Source of the DNA: Lacticaseibacillus pabuli
GTDB taxonomy: Bacteria > Bacillota > Bacilli > Lactobacillales > Lactobacillaceae
NCBI RefSeq assembly: GCF_028736235.1
Contig: NZ_CP117884.1
Location: 2,356,001-2,420,000 of the forward strand
DNA: 64,000 nt
Direction of reading: 5' to 3'
In this document: positions 55,076 to 63,381 of the stretch, piece by piece
How the letters are laid out: the number at the start of each line of letters is the position of its first letter
Position numbering within the stretch: position 1 is the stretch's first letter
Translations under genes and position numbers: made by a program
The notes under the pieces: generated by a model
The model's input: only the letters and a program-made list of their open reading frames with translations
Database searches by the model: none
What the model was told of the DNA's origin: nothing

Positions 55076-56272
55076 CTACTTAGCGCGTGTAACTGCAGTT
55101 TCCTTGCCAAGGAAAATTACCGCGGCAACCGCAATCAAAATCGCCGCCGTGAAGATGAAGAAAATCGTTGCTAAACCAACACCGCCTGCAATCAGGCTCC
55201 CTACAAGCAGTGGGCCCGCAATGCCTCCAATCCGGCCAACCCCAGCAGCGAGGCCACTACCAGACGAGCGCACATTGGCAGGATACTGCTCGGGACTGTA
55301 TGCATACAAGGCGCCCCACGCACCCAGGTTGAAGAAGCTGAGCGCGATACCGCAAATGAGTAACGTCGCCACGCTGTTAGCCAGTCCAAAGCCCAGCGCT
55401 GCCACTGCGGTTCCGAACAAGAAGGTCGCGAGCACCCGTTTCCGCCCCCAGCGTTCAATCAACCATGCCGCCATGAGGTAGCCTGGCAGCTGTGCAATCG
55501 TCATGATTAGCACGTAAGCGAAGCTGTTGATTAGTGAATAACCCTTCAGGACCATCACGCTCGGCAGCCACAGGAACATGCCATAGTATGAGAAGACCAC
55601 CATGAACCAGACTGTCCACAGCATCACCGTCGCGCGCAGGTGTGCAGGTTGCCAGAGGCTGCGCAGGTTATCCCAGAAACGTGGTCGTACCTGCCGCCCA
55701 GTGAACTGTGGTGATTCGTTGATACCTTCTCGTAAGTACAGGCCGTAAAATCCACTCAGGCCGGTTAGTGCGAGGGCGATGCGCCAGCCCCAGAGTGGCA
55801 TGACAAAGTACGCCACAAGCGCGGCAAGCAACCAACCGGCTGCCCAGAAACTCTCGAGTAACACGACGCTACGGCCACGGTGTTCGGGTACGACACTTTC
55901 AGAAACCAAGGTTGAAGCCACGGGCAGTTCACCACCCAGACCGGCGCCAACCACCAGCCGCAGTAGCAAGAAGGCAGCGAGTCCGCCTGCAAATGCCGAC
56001 GCGATAGATCCAATCGAAAATAATAGCAATGTAATCAGTAGTACCGGCTTGCGGCCAATCCGATCGGCCAGAATACCAAAAACGATGGCACCCAGCGCCA
56101 TCCCAATCGAACTCATGCTACCAATCCAGCCCATCTGAACTGAATTCAGCCGCCACTCACCTTTTAAAGCGGCGATGACAAAGGACAAAAGGCCAACGTC
56201 CATGGCATCAAATAACCAAGCGACACCGACGCTCGTTATTAATCTGGCATGTTTACGCACGCTCATTTCCAT
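55076..56272 (-). CDS. niaP: MFS transporter, probable niacin importer NiaP
   Basis: 398 residues, twelve helices. FDAMDVGLLSFVIAAL, GWIGSMSSIGMALGAIVFGILADRIGRKPVLL and GGELPVASTLVSE are typical of the metabolite:H+ symporter branch that includes NiaP. The niaR repressor gene lies immediately upstream on the same strand, which strongly favours nicotinate as substrate. ATG 56272 has GGAGG 8 nt before it; no terminator is obvious downstream. Confidence 0.8.
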   Translation of the reverse strand: MEMSVRKHARLITSVGVAWLFDAMDVGLLSFVIAALKGEWRLNSVQMGWIGSMSSIGMALGAIVFGILADRIGRKPVLLITLLLFSIGSIASAFAGGLAAFLLLRLVVGAGLGGELPVASTLVSESVVPEHRGRSVVLLESFWAAGWLLAALVAYFVMPLWGWRIALALTGLSGFYGLYLREGINESPQFTGRQVRPRFWDNLRSLWQPAHLRATVMLWTVWFMVVFSYYGMFLWLPSVMVLKGYSLINSFAYVLIMTIAQLPGYLMAAWLIERWGRKRVLATFLFGTAVAALGFGLANSVATLLICGIALSFFNLGAWGALYAYSPEQYPANVRSSGSGLAAGVGRIGGIAGPLLVGSLIAGGVGLATIFFIFTAAILIAVAAVIFLGKETAVTRAK

Positions 56273-56318
56273 TCTGCAATCCTCCAAATATATGATTATG
56301 GCGATGGTTCGTCAAAAT

Positions 56319-56361
56319 AAAAAGCCACGGCAACGTGTCAAGACACGTCGTCGTGGTTTTA
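56319..56361 (-). terminator. Terminator of niaR, with embedded palindrome
   Basis: CCACG..ACGTGTC-TT-GACACGT..CGTGG stem with TTTTTATTTT on the minus strand, between niaR and niaP. The core ACGTGTCTTGACACGT is a 16-bp palindrome that might double as a NiaR site. Confidence 0.7.
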
Positions 56362-56390
56362 TCTCACCATAAATTTGGTAAATTGTCCAG

Positions 56391-56900
56391 CTATTCGTAA
56401 AGATACCATGCAGAACGGAGTGATTCCTTTATCTGCTCAAGCTGGTCGGCCGTCTCATAACCCACTGTGTGCGTGTGCACGCCGTCGGTCAGGGAAGACA
56501 GGAGTTGACCGTGGTTGTCTTCCATCTTGTTGATGAACTGGTTGACGTCATTTTCGGTCTCCAGCTCAAGGGTCCCGCGGAGTTGACCGTACAGGGGGTG
56601 GTCGATTTCAACGTCCTTCACGACCCCACCGAGTTTCACAATCCGGAGAAGTTCATCCTTCGCATCCGCAGCCATATGCTTGCAGACGAGAATCGCGGTC
56701 TGGGTACTTGGTTGTTCGTAGGCATAGCCTCTTGGTAACGCGATGATTTTTTCACCGCGTGCGCGCATCAGCGCAACGTCACCGACAATGGTCTGCCGAC
56801 TCACGTGTAGTTCACGAGCAAATGCGCTCGCGCTAACAGGATGGTTGCCTGCCAGCAGCTTTGTTTTGATCTGACTCTGTCTTTCGGAACTTGTCGTCAT
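56391..56900 (-). CDS. niaR: Niacin-responsive repressor NiaR (HTH + 3H domain)
   Basis: 169 residues. N-terminal HTH (VSASAFARELHVSRQTIVGDVALMRARG) and a 3H domain named for its histidines (VCKHMA, DHPLYGQL, DGVHTHTVGY). It represses nicotinate uptake and NAD synthesis genes with niacin as corepressor. Upstream of niaP. GAGGTGAAACC precedes ATG. An inverted repeat TTGAC-N7-GTCAA at 56981-56997 lies upstream. Confidence 0.92.
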   Translation of the reverse strand: MTTSSERQSQIKTKLLAGNHPVSASAFARELHVSRQTIVGDVALMRARGEKIIALPRGYAYEQPSTQTAILVCKHMAADAKDELLRIVKLGGVVKDVEIDHPLYGQLRGTLELETENDVNQFINKMEDNHGQLLSSLTDGVHTHTVGYETADQLEQIKESLRSAWYLYE

Positions 56901-56980
56901 TATGGTTTCACCTCGCGTTTAATTCTAAACTAATATGCCATACAATTGTGAGCAATATTTAGAAACAAATTTACTTTTTT

Positions 56981-56997
56981 GACAAGACTGGTCAATG
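56981..56997. promoter_or_regulatory. Inverted repeat TTGAC-N7-GTCAA upstream of niaR
   Basis: Dyad about 80 nt before the niaR start in an AT-rich promoter region. Shares the TTGACA/TGTCAA theme with the niaR terminator palindrome, so it could be an autoregulatory operator. Confidence 0.35.
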
Positions 56998-57024
56998 GTA
57001 ACGGTTTCGCGGATTTCGAGTCAC

Positions 57025-57061
57025 AAAAAGAACGTGCCCCGATGAGTCGGGACACGTTCGG
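57025..57061 (-). terminator. Terminator of nagA
   Basis: GAACGTGTCCCGA / TCGGGGCACGTTC stem followed by TTTTTG on the minus strand. Confidence 0.9.
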
Positions 57062-57072
57062 TCTAAATCAAA

Positions 57073-58230
57073 TTAAGCTTCATAGCGGGACTGACCATCA
57101 AGGTAGGTGGCACTCAGGCTCATGTCTGGGTCCAAAACGATGAAGTCAGCATCGCGACCTGGAAGGATGCTGCCACACTTGTCAGCAACCTTGCAGGACT
57201 TAGCGGGTACGTAAGATGCCATCATAACGGCTTCTTCAGGGGTGCTACCATTCCAGTCAACGACGTTCTTAACCGCCTGATTGAGTTTCAGAATGGAGCC
57301 AGCGAGTGAGTGGGCACCGCCCTTGAGCTTGGCCATGCCGTCCTTAACGACAACTGGGAATTCACCCAAGACATAGTCACCATCAGGCATCATGCCGGCA
57401 CGCATGCAGTCGGTGATGAGGGCAACGTGTTCGGGTGTCTTTTCACGAATCAAGGCTGTGGCAACTTCTGGACGGACATGGTGGCCATCACAGATTAATT
57501 CGTCATCCACGTTCTGGGTGAACATCGCAGCGCCGACCATCCCAGGTGCACGGTGGTTCAGCCCTGACATGCCGTTAAAGGTGTGCGTGAAGACAGTCGC
57601 ACCAGCTTCGATACAAGCCTTAGCCTGCTCGAAGGTTGCGTTGGAGTGACCCAAAGCCACAACCTTGCCGGACTCGGCAACGTGCTTGGTGAACTCAACG
57701 GCACCTTTGCGTTCTGGCGCAATGGCAATCTTCTGGAGCAAGCCCTGAGCACTAGCCTGCCATTCGTCGAATTCCTTGGTGGAAGGATCCTTAAAGTACT
57801 TTGGATTCTGCGCACCCTTGTGTTCAACGGTGAAGTAAGGGCCTTCGAAGTAAATCCCCTGAATCTTCGCACCGGTTTCTGAACCGGCGTGGTCCCCAAT
57901 CGTCTTGCAGACATCATTGAGCTGGTCAAAAGAAGCAGTCAGTGGTGTTGGCAGCCATGAAGTTACACCGGCCTTGAGCAGGCCTTCAGACATTGCGTTG
58001 AGTGCGTTCCAATCATTGTCCATGACATCGTGGTTCAACAGGCCATGGATATGGGTGTCGACCAAGCCAGGTGCAACGAACTTGTCGCCAAGCTCCTTAA
58101 TGGTACCGGCTGGCTTGTCACCAGCGGGCAAGTAGTCACCGAACTTACCGTCATCGGTAATTTCGAGGTAGCCACCGTTTTCAGTGACATTCTTCAAGAA
58201 AAACTTTGCAGCATGAATATAGTAACTCAT
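57073..58230 (-). CDS. nagA: N-acetylglucosamine/galactosamine-6-phosphate deacetylase
   Basis: 385 residues, amidohydrolase fold. FVAPGLVDTHIHG near residue 60 and IYFEGPYF, ALGHSNAT, THTFNGMSGLNHR, ITDCMRAGMMPDGDYVLG are diagnostic. It removes acetate from N-acetylhexosamine-6-phosphate. It sits behind the EIIA terminator and has its own control region with a dre-like GntR operator and a cre, so it forms a second unit of the same regulon. Confidence 0.94.
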   Translation of the reverse strand: MSYYIHAAKFFLKNVTENGGYLEITDDGKFGDYLPAGDKPAGTIKELGDKFVAPGLVDTHIHGLLNHDVMDNDWNALNAMSEGLLKAGVTSWLPTPLTASFDQLNDVCKTIGDHAGSETGAKIQGIYFEGPYFTVEHKGAQNPKYFKDPSTKEFDEWQASAQGLLQKIAIAPERKGAVEFTKHVAESGKVVALGHSNATFEQAKACIEAGATVFTHTFNGMSGLNHRAPGMVGAAMFTQNVDDELICDGHHVRPEVATALIREKTPEHVALITDCMRAGMMPDGDYVLGEFPVVVKDGMAKLKGGAHSLAGSILKLNQAVKNVVDWNGSTPEEAVMMASYVPAKSCKVADKCGSILPGRDADFIVLDPDMSLSATYLDGQSRYEA

Positions 58231-58278
58231 TGAATTAGTCTCCCATCTTGATTATCAGATTATCGCGTTGGCTGATTG

Positions 58279-58292
58279 CGCTAGCGCTTTCA
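58279..58292 (-). promoter_or_regulatory. cre-like site upstream of nagA
   Basis: Minus strand TGAAAGCGCTAGCG matches the left and centre of the cre consensus, 49 nt before the nagA start. Confidence 0.5.
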
Positions 58293-58310
58293 ACAGTTCC
58301 ATCTTAACAC

Positions 58311-58326
58311 TTTGGTCTAGACAAAT
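58311..58326. promoter_or_regulatory. dre-like GntR operator upstream of nagA
   Basis: TTTGGTCTAGACAAAT resembles the DasR/NagR element (TGGTCTAGACCA core). A related TTGGTATAGAC occurs upstream of gntR. Confidence 0.65.
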
Positions 58327-58366
58327 TTTTAAGAACAAAGCAACTTTAATTGTCCTCTCATCCCCG

Positions 58367-58403
58367 AAAAAAAGACGAGCGTCCAGTTGCGGACGTTCGT
58401 CTT
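58367..58403 (-). terminator. Terminator of the gntR-agaS-PTS operon
   Basis: AAGACGAACGTCC / GGACGCTCGTCTT stem followed by T6 on the minus strand after the EIIA gene. Confidence 0.92.
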
Positions 58404-58444
58404 GGCGCACGTCAAAACGGTATCAAACCGCTCTAATCGTACAA

Positions 58445-58831
58445 TTACTTCTTTGGCAGGACATCATTAACGTGCACAACGCCGGCCTTGGTTTCGCCCA
58501 TCAGATCAGGCTCGGTCCCAAGCATTGCGCCGTTGATGTAGCTAATCAGCATTGGCAGGTTCATCCCTGCGTATAACTCATAACTACCCTTGCCTTCCAT
58601 CAAGATGCGTGCGGCCACGTTGCAAGGCGTACCACCCATCAAATCGGCAAAGACCATGAAGTCGTCCAGGTCAGCCGTGACCTTTTCAAACTTGGCGCGA
58701 AAGTCTTCAGGCCCCTCACTTGGCAGCAATGCTACCGTATGGATGTCGTCCTGTGGTCCCATAATCATTTCAGCGCTCTTCTTCAGTTCCTCACAGAACT
58801 GGCCGTGGCTAATCAGTACTAATTCACTCAT
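58445..58831 (-). CDS. PTS mannose-family EIIA (amino-sugar PTS)
   Basis: 128 residues, soluble. The phosphorylated histidine is H9 in LISHGQF; FADLMGGTPCNVAAR is the family's second signature. It accepts phosphate from HPr and passes it to EIIB. ATG 58831 is used (GAGGA upstream). Last gene of the PTS operon, 67 nt after EIID. Confidence 0.93.
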   Translation of the reverse strand: MSELVLISHGQFCEELKKSAEMIMGPQDDIHTVALLPSEGPEDFRAKFEKVTADLDDFMVFADLMGGTPCNVAARILMEGKGSYELYAGMNLPMLISYINGAMLGTEPDLMGETKAGVVHVNDVLPKK

Positions 58832-58898
58832 CACAATGTCCTCTTTTCACTAATAATATCTATTTTACTGCAGGTGCCGGTTAATTGTTAATTCAGAA

Positions 58899-59711
58899 TT
58901 AAGCAACACCGAGAACACCGACGGCAGCCAGTGCAACAGCCAGAATCAAGACAATGAAGATTGCCTTGGTGGAGGTCATGCCCTTCTTACCGAGCATCCA
59001 GTAAATCCCACCAACGATCAGGGCTGGAACAAGCTTTGGAATAATCATGTCCAAGTTGTTCTGAATGTCCAGTGGCACGGAACCGATCTTTGGTGCCCAA
59101 GCGAACTTAACACTGATCATGGTTGCAACCAGGGCCCCAACCATGAACACACCCATCATTGTGGCCGCGTCAGTCAAAGCGTTCAACTGGTGCTGCATGG
59201 TGGTAACCAAGTTGACCCCTTGCTTGTACGCCATCTTCAGCTGTACCCAACGGAAGACGTTAACTGCCAACTGCGCAATAATCCAGATGAAAATCCCAAC
59301 TGGGTTACCCTTTGAAGCCATTTGTGCGGCAATCGCACCGAAAATAGCGGGAACCAGAGCGGCAAAGATTGAGTCACCAATCGCAGCGAAGGAGCCCATC
59401 AGGCCGACCTTGATACCATTGACGGTGTCGTAACCCTTAATCCCCTCTTTTTCTTCGACAGCCAGGTCAATCCCGGTAATGATCGTGTTGAAGAAGTTAG
59501 ACGTGTTGAAGAATTGCGTGTGCATCTTCATGACTTTCTTCAGTTCAGGCGTGTCATCCCCGTAGATTTTCCGCAGTTGTGGCAGGATGTGGTAAAGGTA
59601 ACCAGACGCCTGCATACGTTCGTAGTTCCAGCCCAGCTGGAAGCCGAACATACTACGACGGTTAATCTGATTGAAGTCTTTATCAGTCAGTTTGTAATTA
59701 GAGTTCGTCAT
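58899..59711 (-). CDS. PTS mannose-family EIID
   Basis: 270 residues. Opens KLTDKDFNQINRRSMFGFQLGWNYERMQASGY, a typical EIID start, with helices in the C-terminal half. With EIIC it forms the sugar channel. ATG 59711 lies inside the end of EIIC (14-nt overlap), so translation is coupled. Confidence 0.92.
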   Translation of the reverse strand: MTNSNYKLTDKDFNQINRRSMFGFQLGWNYERMQASGYLYHILPQLRKIYGDDTPELKKVMKMHTQFFNTSNFFNTIITGIDLAVEEKEGIKGYDTVNGIKVGLMGSFAAIGDSIFAALVPAIFGAIAAQMASKGNPVGIFIWIIAQLAVNVFRWVQLKMAYKQGVNLVTTMQHQLNALTDAATMMGVFMVGALVATMISVKFAWAPKIGSVPLDIQNNLDMIIPKLVPALIVGGIYWMLGKKGMTSTKAIFIVLILAVALAAVGVLGVA

Positions 59712-60606
59712 CTTCGATTTCCCCCTCGCTAGAATTATCCGAATCACTCGAGCCCGATGAGGCGGCTTGTGCGACAACCTTTGGCGCTGCGACTTCACGC
59801 TGGTATGCCATCGCAGCCAGAGCGAACCCAATCAACGCGATTGCGAGCATGGATAGCCCGTTGAACGTGGTCGTGAATGCCTTGCTTGCGGCAGTCAGGC
59901 CGGTTGCAATTGCCTGCACATCGCCGAAGAGAACGGTGAACAGTGTGGTAATCACGAAACCAAGGATGAGGTATGGGTAGTGCTTCTTAACTGGCAAGTA
60001 GCGAAGCAGAATCGCAAACCCGACGGCTGGCAAAACTTTACCCGCGACGGTCAGCCCGTTGCCCAACCAGAGCAGTGGGCCATTCAGGTAGTTCGTAACG
60101 GACCGGACAAGGCCACCCCCAAGAGAAAGCGCGAGTCCAACTGGAATCATCCGGGAGAAACTCCAAGGAATAATCCCGCACAGGAAGTAACGCTCAATGC
60201 CCTTGTAGTTCATCTTTTCAACTTCGGCATCGATCCGGTGTGCGAAGAAGGTGTTCAGGAAACGACCCAAGATATCCATTTCAATCATCAAACTAGCAAC
60301 TGGTACGGCAATGGCACCAATCGCGGCTTCTGGCTTCATACCAGCACCAATGGAGAACGCGGTAGCCAGGATGGTCCCGGAGTTCGCATCAATACGGGAT
60401 GCACCACCGAAAGTCCCAACACCCAGAACCATCAGCTGCATGGATGCACCAATGGTCAGGCCGGCCTTCACGTCACCCATGACGATACCGGTGAAGAACC
60501 CGGCGAACACGGGTGCACTCAATGAAGAGTAGATCTGCAGTTCATCCAGAATCTGGTAACCAGAATACAGTGTAAGCAGAAGAATCTGCCACCAAGCGAT
60601 ATTCAT
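59698..60606 (-). CDS. PTS mannose-family EIIC
   Basis: 302 residues with about seven helices. WWQILLLTLYSGYQILDELQIYSSLSAPVFAGFFTGIVMGD and GASMQLMVLGVGTFGGASRIDANSG fit the galactosamine/sorbose EIIC (AgaC/AgaW) group. The C-terminus is an acidic tail (SSDSDNSSEGEIEDDEL), longer than usual. AGGAGG precedes ATG; EIIB ends 11 nt upstream. Confidence 0.92.
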   Translation of the reverse strand: MNIAWWQILLLTLYSGYQILDELQIYSSLSAPVFAGFFTGIVMGDVKAGLTIGASMQLMVLGVGTFGGASRIDANSGTILATAFSIGAGMKPEAAIGAIAVPVASLMIEMDILGRFLNTFFAHRIDAEVEKMNYKGIERYFLCGIIPWSFSRMIPVGLALSLGGGLVRSVTNYLNGPLLWLGNGLTVAGKVLPAVGFAILLRYLPVKKHYPYLILGFVITTLFTVLFGDVQAIATGLTAASKAFTTTFNGLSMLAIALIGFALAAMAYQREVAAPKVVAQAASSGSSDSDNSSEGEIEDDEL

Positions 60607-60617
60607 GTCTCTTCCTC

Positions 60618-61103
60618 CTATTCCGTCTTCTTGAGCAGACTCATAAAGTCGGTGGCGTTGTCCCCAGGTACCATTTGGGCTACCAGGTGAACACCCTTGT
60701 CGTTCAATTCATTGAACGCCTTCACGTCATCGTCGACCACGTTAATGGACTTGGTGAGGTGCCGAGTTTCGTCGGTCTGTGACATGTTACCCACGTTGAT
60801 TTCTTTGATATCAACGCCGGCGTTAACGAGATTGAGTAGTGTCTGCGGGCGCTTTGCCACAAGGAAGACCTTTTGTGAGTCATACTTGTGGTTCAAAATG
60901 TGGTCTGCCGCTGTCTTGGTATCCAAAACGGACAGACGCACGCTAGCGGGAGCCGCCATGCGCTGGCCACTCTTTTCGATGTCGCTCTTTGCGACTTCAT
61001 CGTCGACAACCATGATGCGGGTTGCGCCGAGTTTCGTCGTCCACAGGTTTGCAACTTGCCCGTGAACCAAGCGACCATCGATACGTGTTGCAATAATTGC
61101 CAT
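60618..61103 (-). CDS. PTS mannose-family EIIB
   Basis: 161 residues, soluble. Active-site H14 in RIDGRLVHGQVANLW; VVDDEVAKSD follows. Phosphorylates the incoming sugar. GGAGG precedes ATG. The 163-nt gap before it contains an intra-operon hairpin (GGCGGTG/CACCGCC at 61130-61146) that might tune expression or mRNA processing. Confidence 0.93.
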   Translation of the reverse strand: MAIIATRIDGRLVHGQVANLWTTKLGATRIMVVDDEVAKSDIEKSGQRMAAPASVRLSVLDTKTAADHILNHKYDSQKVFLVAKRPQTLLNLVNAGVDIKEINVGNMSQTDETRHLTKSINVVDDDVKAFNELNDKGVHLVAQMVPGDNATDFMSLLKKTE

Positions 61104-61129
61104 ATGTCATTCCTCCTATGGTGAGCATC

Positions 61130-61146
61130 GGCGGTGCCTCACCGCC
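61130..61146 (-). other. Intra-operon hairpin between agaS and EIIB
   Basis: GGCGGTG-AGG-CACCGCC without a T run, so not a terminator; possible processing or stabilising element. Confidence 0.4.
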
Positions 61147-61266
61147 ATACTCTGAATAAATAAAATGAAATAAAATAGATTGCCTTTACGGCGTGGAACC
61201 CATGAATAAAGAATTAGTGCAAACCGCCCGGCCGCAGTTCTGCGTTTGGGGACGGTGAAACAAATG

Positions 61267-62442
61267 CTACGCTTCGTAGTCGTGCAGGATGACACCCTTC
61301 ACAACCCGGTTAACGGTGCCAGTTGGTGATGGCGTGTCAGGCTTGTTACCAACCTTAATGGAGCTCAGCAGTGCCAGCGTCTGAGCAAACATGACATCTG
61401 GCAGTGCCTGGTAGCCTTCAGGAAGCGTCTTAACGCCGGTCTTGAACGCGAAGTTGTCACCAGAGAAGTTGTTGTCTTGGTTGGTCCCAATGGCAACAAT
61501 GCGCTTGGCGATGTCGTCGCCCTTGATTTCTTCCATCACATCGACATCGTACTGACGGGTGTAGGCATCGTTGCTCAAGAAGTCGAACACCAGCGTCTTA
61601 CCGTTAACGAATGACTTTGGTCCGTGACGGAAGCCCATCGAGGTGTCGAAGATGGTGGCAAGCTGACCAGCCGTCAGTTCCAGAATCTTCAGCTGTGCCT
61701 CACGTGTTAGACCACCGAGGCTACCGCTACCCAAGTAGGTGATGCGGTTGAAGTCTTCGTCGGCCAAGCTCTGGATCTCGGCTTCGCGGCTAACGACTTC
61801 GTGGCCCATGTCGATGATGGCCTTCACGTAACCATCCTTATCGCTCAGGCTCGCCTGGTCGAAGGTCAACATGGCAGTGAGCGCCATGCAGGAGAAGCTA
61901 CCTGTCATCGCAAAGCCCTTGTCGTTGGACCCAGCTGGCTGCAGGAGCACCAGGTTTGATGGTTCGCCCTCCGCGTGCTGCGCCAAGTGACCATCGGGTG
62001 CGCAAGTGATGGTAATCTGGTGCAACTGCTTGACCAGCTGTTCGGCCAGCTCAACAGACTTCACAGATTCAGGTGAATTACCGCTGCGGGCGAAGGAAAC
62101 TAGGATGGTCGGGGTGTCTGGTTCAAAGAAATCATAGGGTGCGGACACGAGGTCAGTTGACGCAATGGATTCAAAGCGGAACCGGCTACGGTCACCATGG
62201 CGCTGCAAGTATGGCGTGACGGTATCACCCGTGTAAGCACTCGTGCCAGCACCGGTAAAGATGACCCGCACCGTTTTGCCGGCCGCGTCAGCCACAACTT
62301 GATCCAAGAAGGCGCGGATTTCACTCTCCTTGGCCTTGTAGTTTGCAAAGGCCTCTGCCCAAAGCTCTGGTTGCTGCTTGATTTCCTTGGTGGTAATCTG
62401 TGCCCCCATCTTGGTTAATTCATCAACAGATTTCTCAAACAC
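61267..62442 (-). CDS. agaS: Galactosamine-6-phosphate deaminase/isomerase AgaS
   Basis: 391 residues with two SIS domains (VIFTGAGTSAYTGDT near residue 60; SFARSGNSPESVKSVELA; a second domain from about 215 with YLGSGSLGG and MGFRHGPKSF). AgaS converts galactosamine-6-phosphate to tagatose-6-phosphate and ammonia. Start is GTG 62442 after GGAGGAAG. Between gntR and the PTS genes. Confidence 0.9.
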   Translation of the reverse strand: MFEKSVDELTKMGAQITTKEIKQQPELWAEAFANYKAKESEIRAFLDQVVADAAGKTVRVIFTGAGTSAYTGDTVTPYLQRHGDRSRFRFESIASTDLVSAPYDFFEPDTPTILVSFARSGNSPESVKSVELAEQLVKQLHQITITCAPDGHLAQHAEGEPSNLVLLQPAGSNDKGFAMTGSFSCMALTAMLTFDQASLSDKDGYVKAIIDMGHEVVSREAEIQSLADEDFNRITYLGSGSLGGLTREAQLKILELTAGQLATIFDTSMGFRHGPKSFVNGKTLVFDFLSNDAYTRQYDVDVMEEIKGDDIAKRIVAIGTNQDNNFSGDNFAFKTGVKTLPEGYQALPDVMFAQTLALLSSIKVGNKPDTPSPTGTVNRVVKGVILHDYEA

Positions 62443-62490
62443 GATACTTCCTCCTCATACTTCCGAATAATTGCGGTTAGTCAAAACCAG

Positions 62491-63231
62491 TTAAGTGGTG
62501 GTGTTGCCATTGTGAACGTGGTGCTGAACCCGATAAACGAACTGGTCGGCCCGCGTGACGCTCAGGGTGAACTCCACGATTTCGTGGTTCAAACCCGTGC
62601 TGGTCCGCTGTACATTCAAGCTTGGTGACCCCAGCGGCACCTGGAGTAACTCGGCATCCTTATCCGGCATCAAGCTGGCGTAGAATGCCTCCTTCGCGTC
62701 CACAATTGGTGCGTCGAAGCCCTGGAGCATTGAAGCATACAGCCCGTTCTTTTCGATGGACTGCGCGTCAAGCTTCGGGAACCGGTCCGCCGGCAAGAAT
62801 GTGCGCTCGACCATGAGTGGCACCCCATCCGCGCAACGGAGCCGCTTTAACTTGTACGTCGGCGTCCCCACCGGAATACTGAGCTGTTCCGAAATGTACT
62901 TGGTCGCTGGAAAACTCTGCAGGTAAATCACCTTGGAGTACGGGTCACGGCCTTGCTCAATCATCTGATCCGTAAAACTATAGGTGGTCGACAGGTCAGT
63001 TGGATCCGCAAGGGGATTCGCAACGAAGGTCCCGCGGCCGCGTCTGCGGTAAATGAGACCCATCATCTCCAGCTTGGCCAATGCCGCGCGCACTGTGTTG
63101 CGGCTCACACCATATTCCTGAGCCAAGTCACGTTCTGCCGGAATCTGACTGTGCGGTGCCATACTGGTTCGAATCCGTTCACGCAACTGACTGACCAGTT
63201 GTTCGTGTAGCGGTTGATCGTTATTGTCCAC
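62491..63231 (-). CDS. GntR/HutC-family repressor of the amino-sugar regulon
   Basis: 246 residues: wHTH (LHEQLVSQLRERIRTS..IPAERDLAQEYGVSRNTVRAALAKLEMMGLIYRRRGRGTFV) and a UTRA effector domain (SVPVGTPTYKL-like IPVGTPTYKLKRLR..VERTFL). GTG 63231 is chosen for GGGAGG upstream and for the family's usual length; the frame runs open far beyond. Effector is probably the sugar phosphate. First gene of its own regulon, with TTGGTA sites at its promoter. Confidence 0.9.
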   Translation of the reverse strand: MDNNDQPLHEQLVSQLRERIRTSMAPHSQIPAERDLAQEYGVSRNTVRAALAKLEMMGLIYRRRGRGTFVANPLADPTDLSTTYSFTDQMIEQGRDPYSKVIYLQSFPATKYISEQLSIPVGTPTYKLKRLRCADGVPLMVERTFLPADRFPKLDAQSIEKNGLYASMLQGFDAPIVDAKEAFYASLMPDKDAELLQVPLGSPSLNVQRTSTGLNHEIVEFTLSVTRADQFVYRVQHHVHNGNTTT

Positions 63232-63248
63232 TTCGTTCACCTCCCACT

Positions 63249-63254
63249 GGTACC
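63249..63254. promoter_or_regulatory. GGTACC operator-like site in the gntR leader
   Basis: ACTGGTACCAACCAA, one of seven TTGGTAY/GGTACCAA motifs in this region, lying between the promoter and the gntR start. Confidence 0.45.
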
Positions 63255-63337
63255 AACCAAAGTTAGTGTAAGCGGTATCTTTAGTAGGGTCAACCGCACC
63301 AATTCCTAAAAATAAGGTTTGCAGAAAGTGTTTTCCA

Positions 63338-63381
63338 AATTGGTATGGGTTAGTTATAGCATTCACAATTAACGCAATCAA
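63338..63381 (-). promoter_or_regulatory. gntR operon promoter with overlapping operator
   Basis: Minus strand TTGATT (63376-63381), 17-nt spacer, TATAAC (63353-63358); the expected start coincides with AATTGGTATGGG (63338-63349, plus strand), a placement suited to autorepression. Confidence 0.7.
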
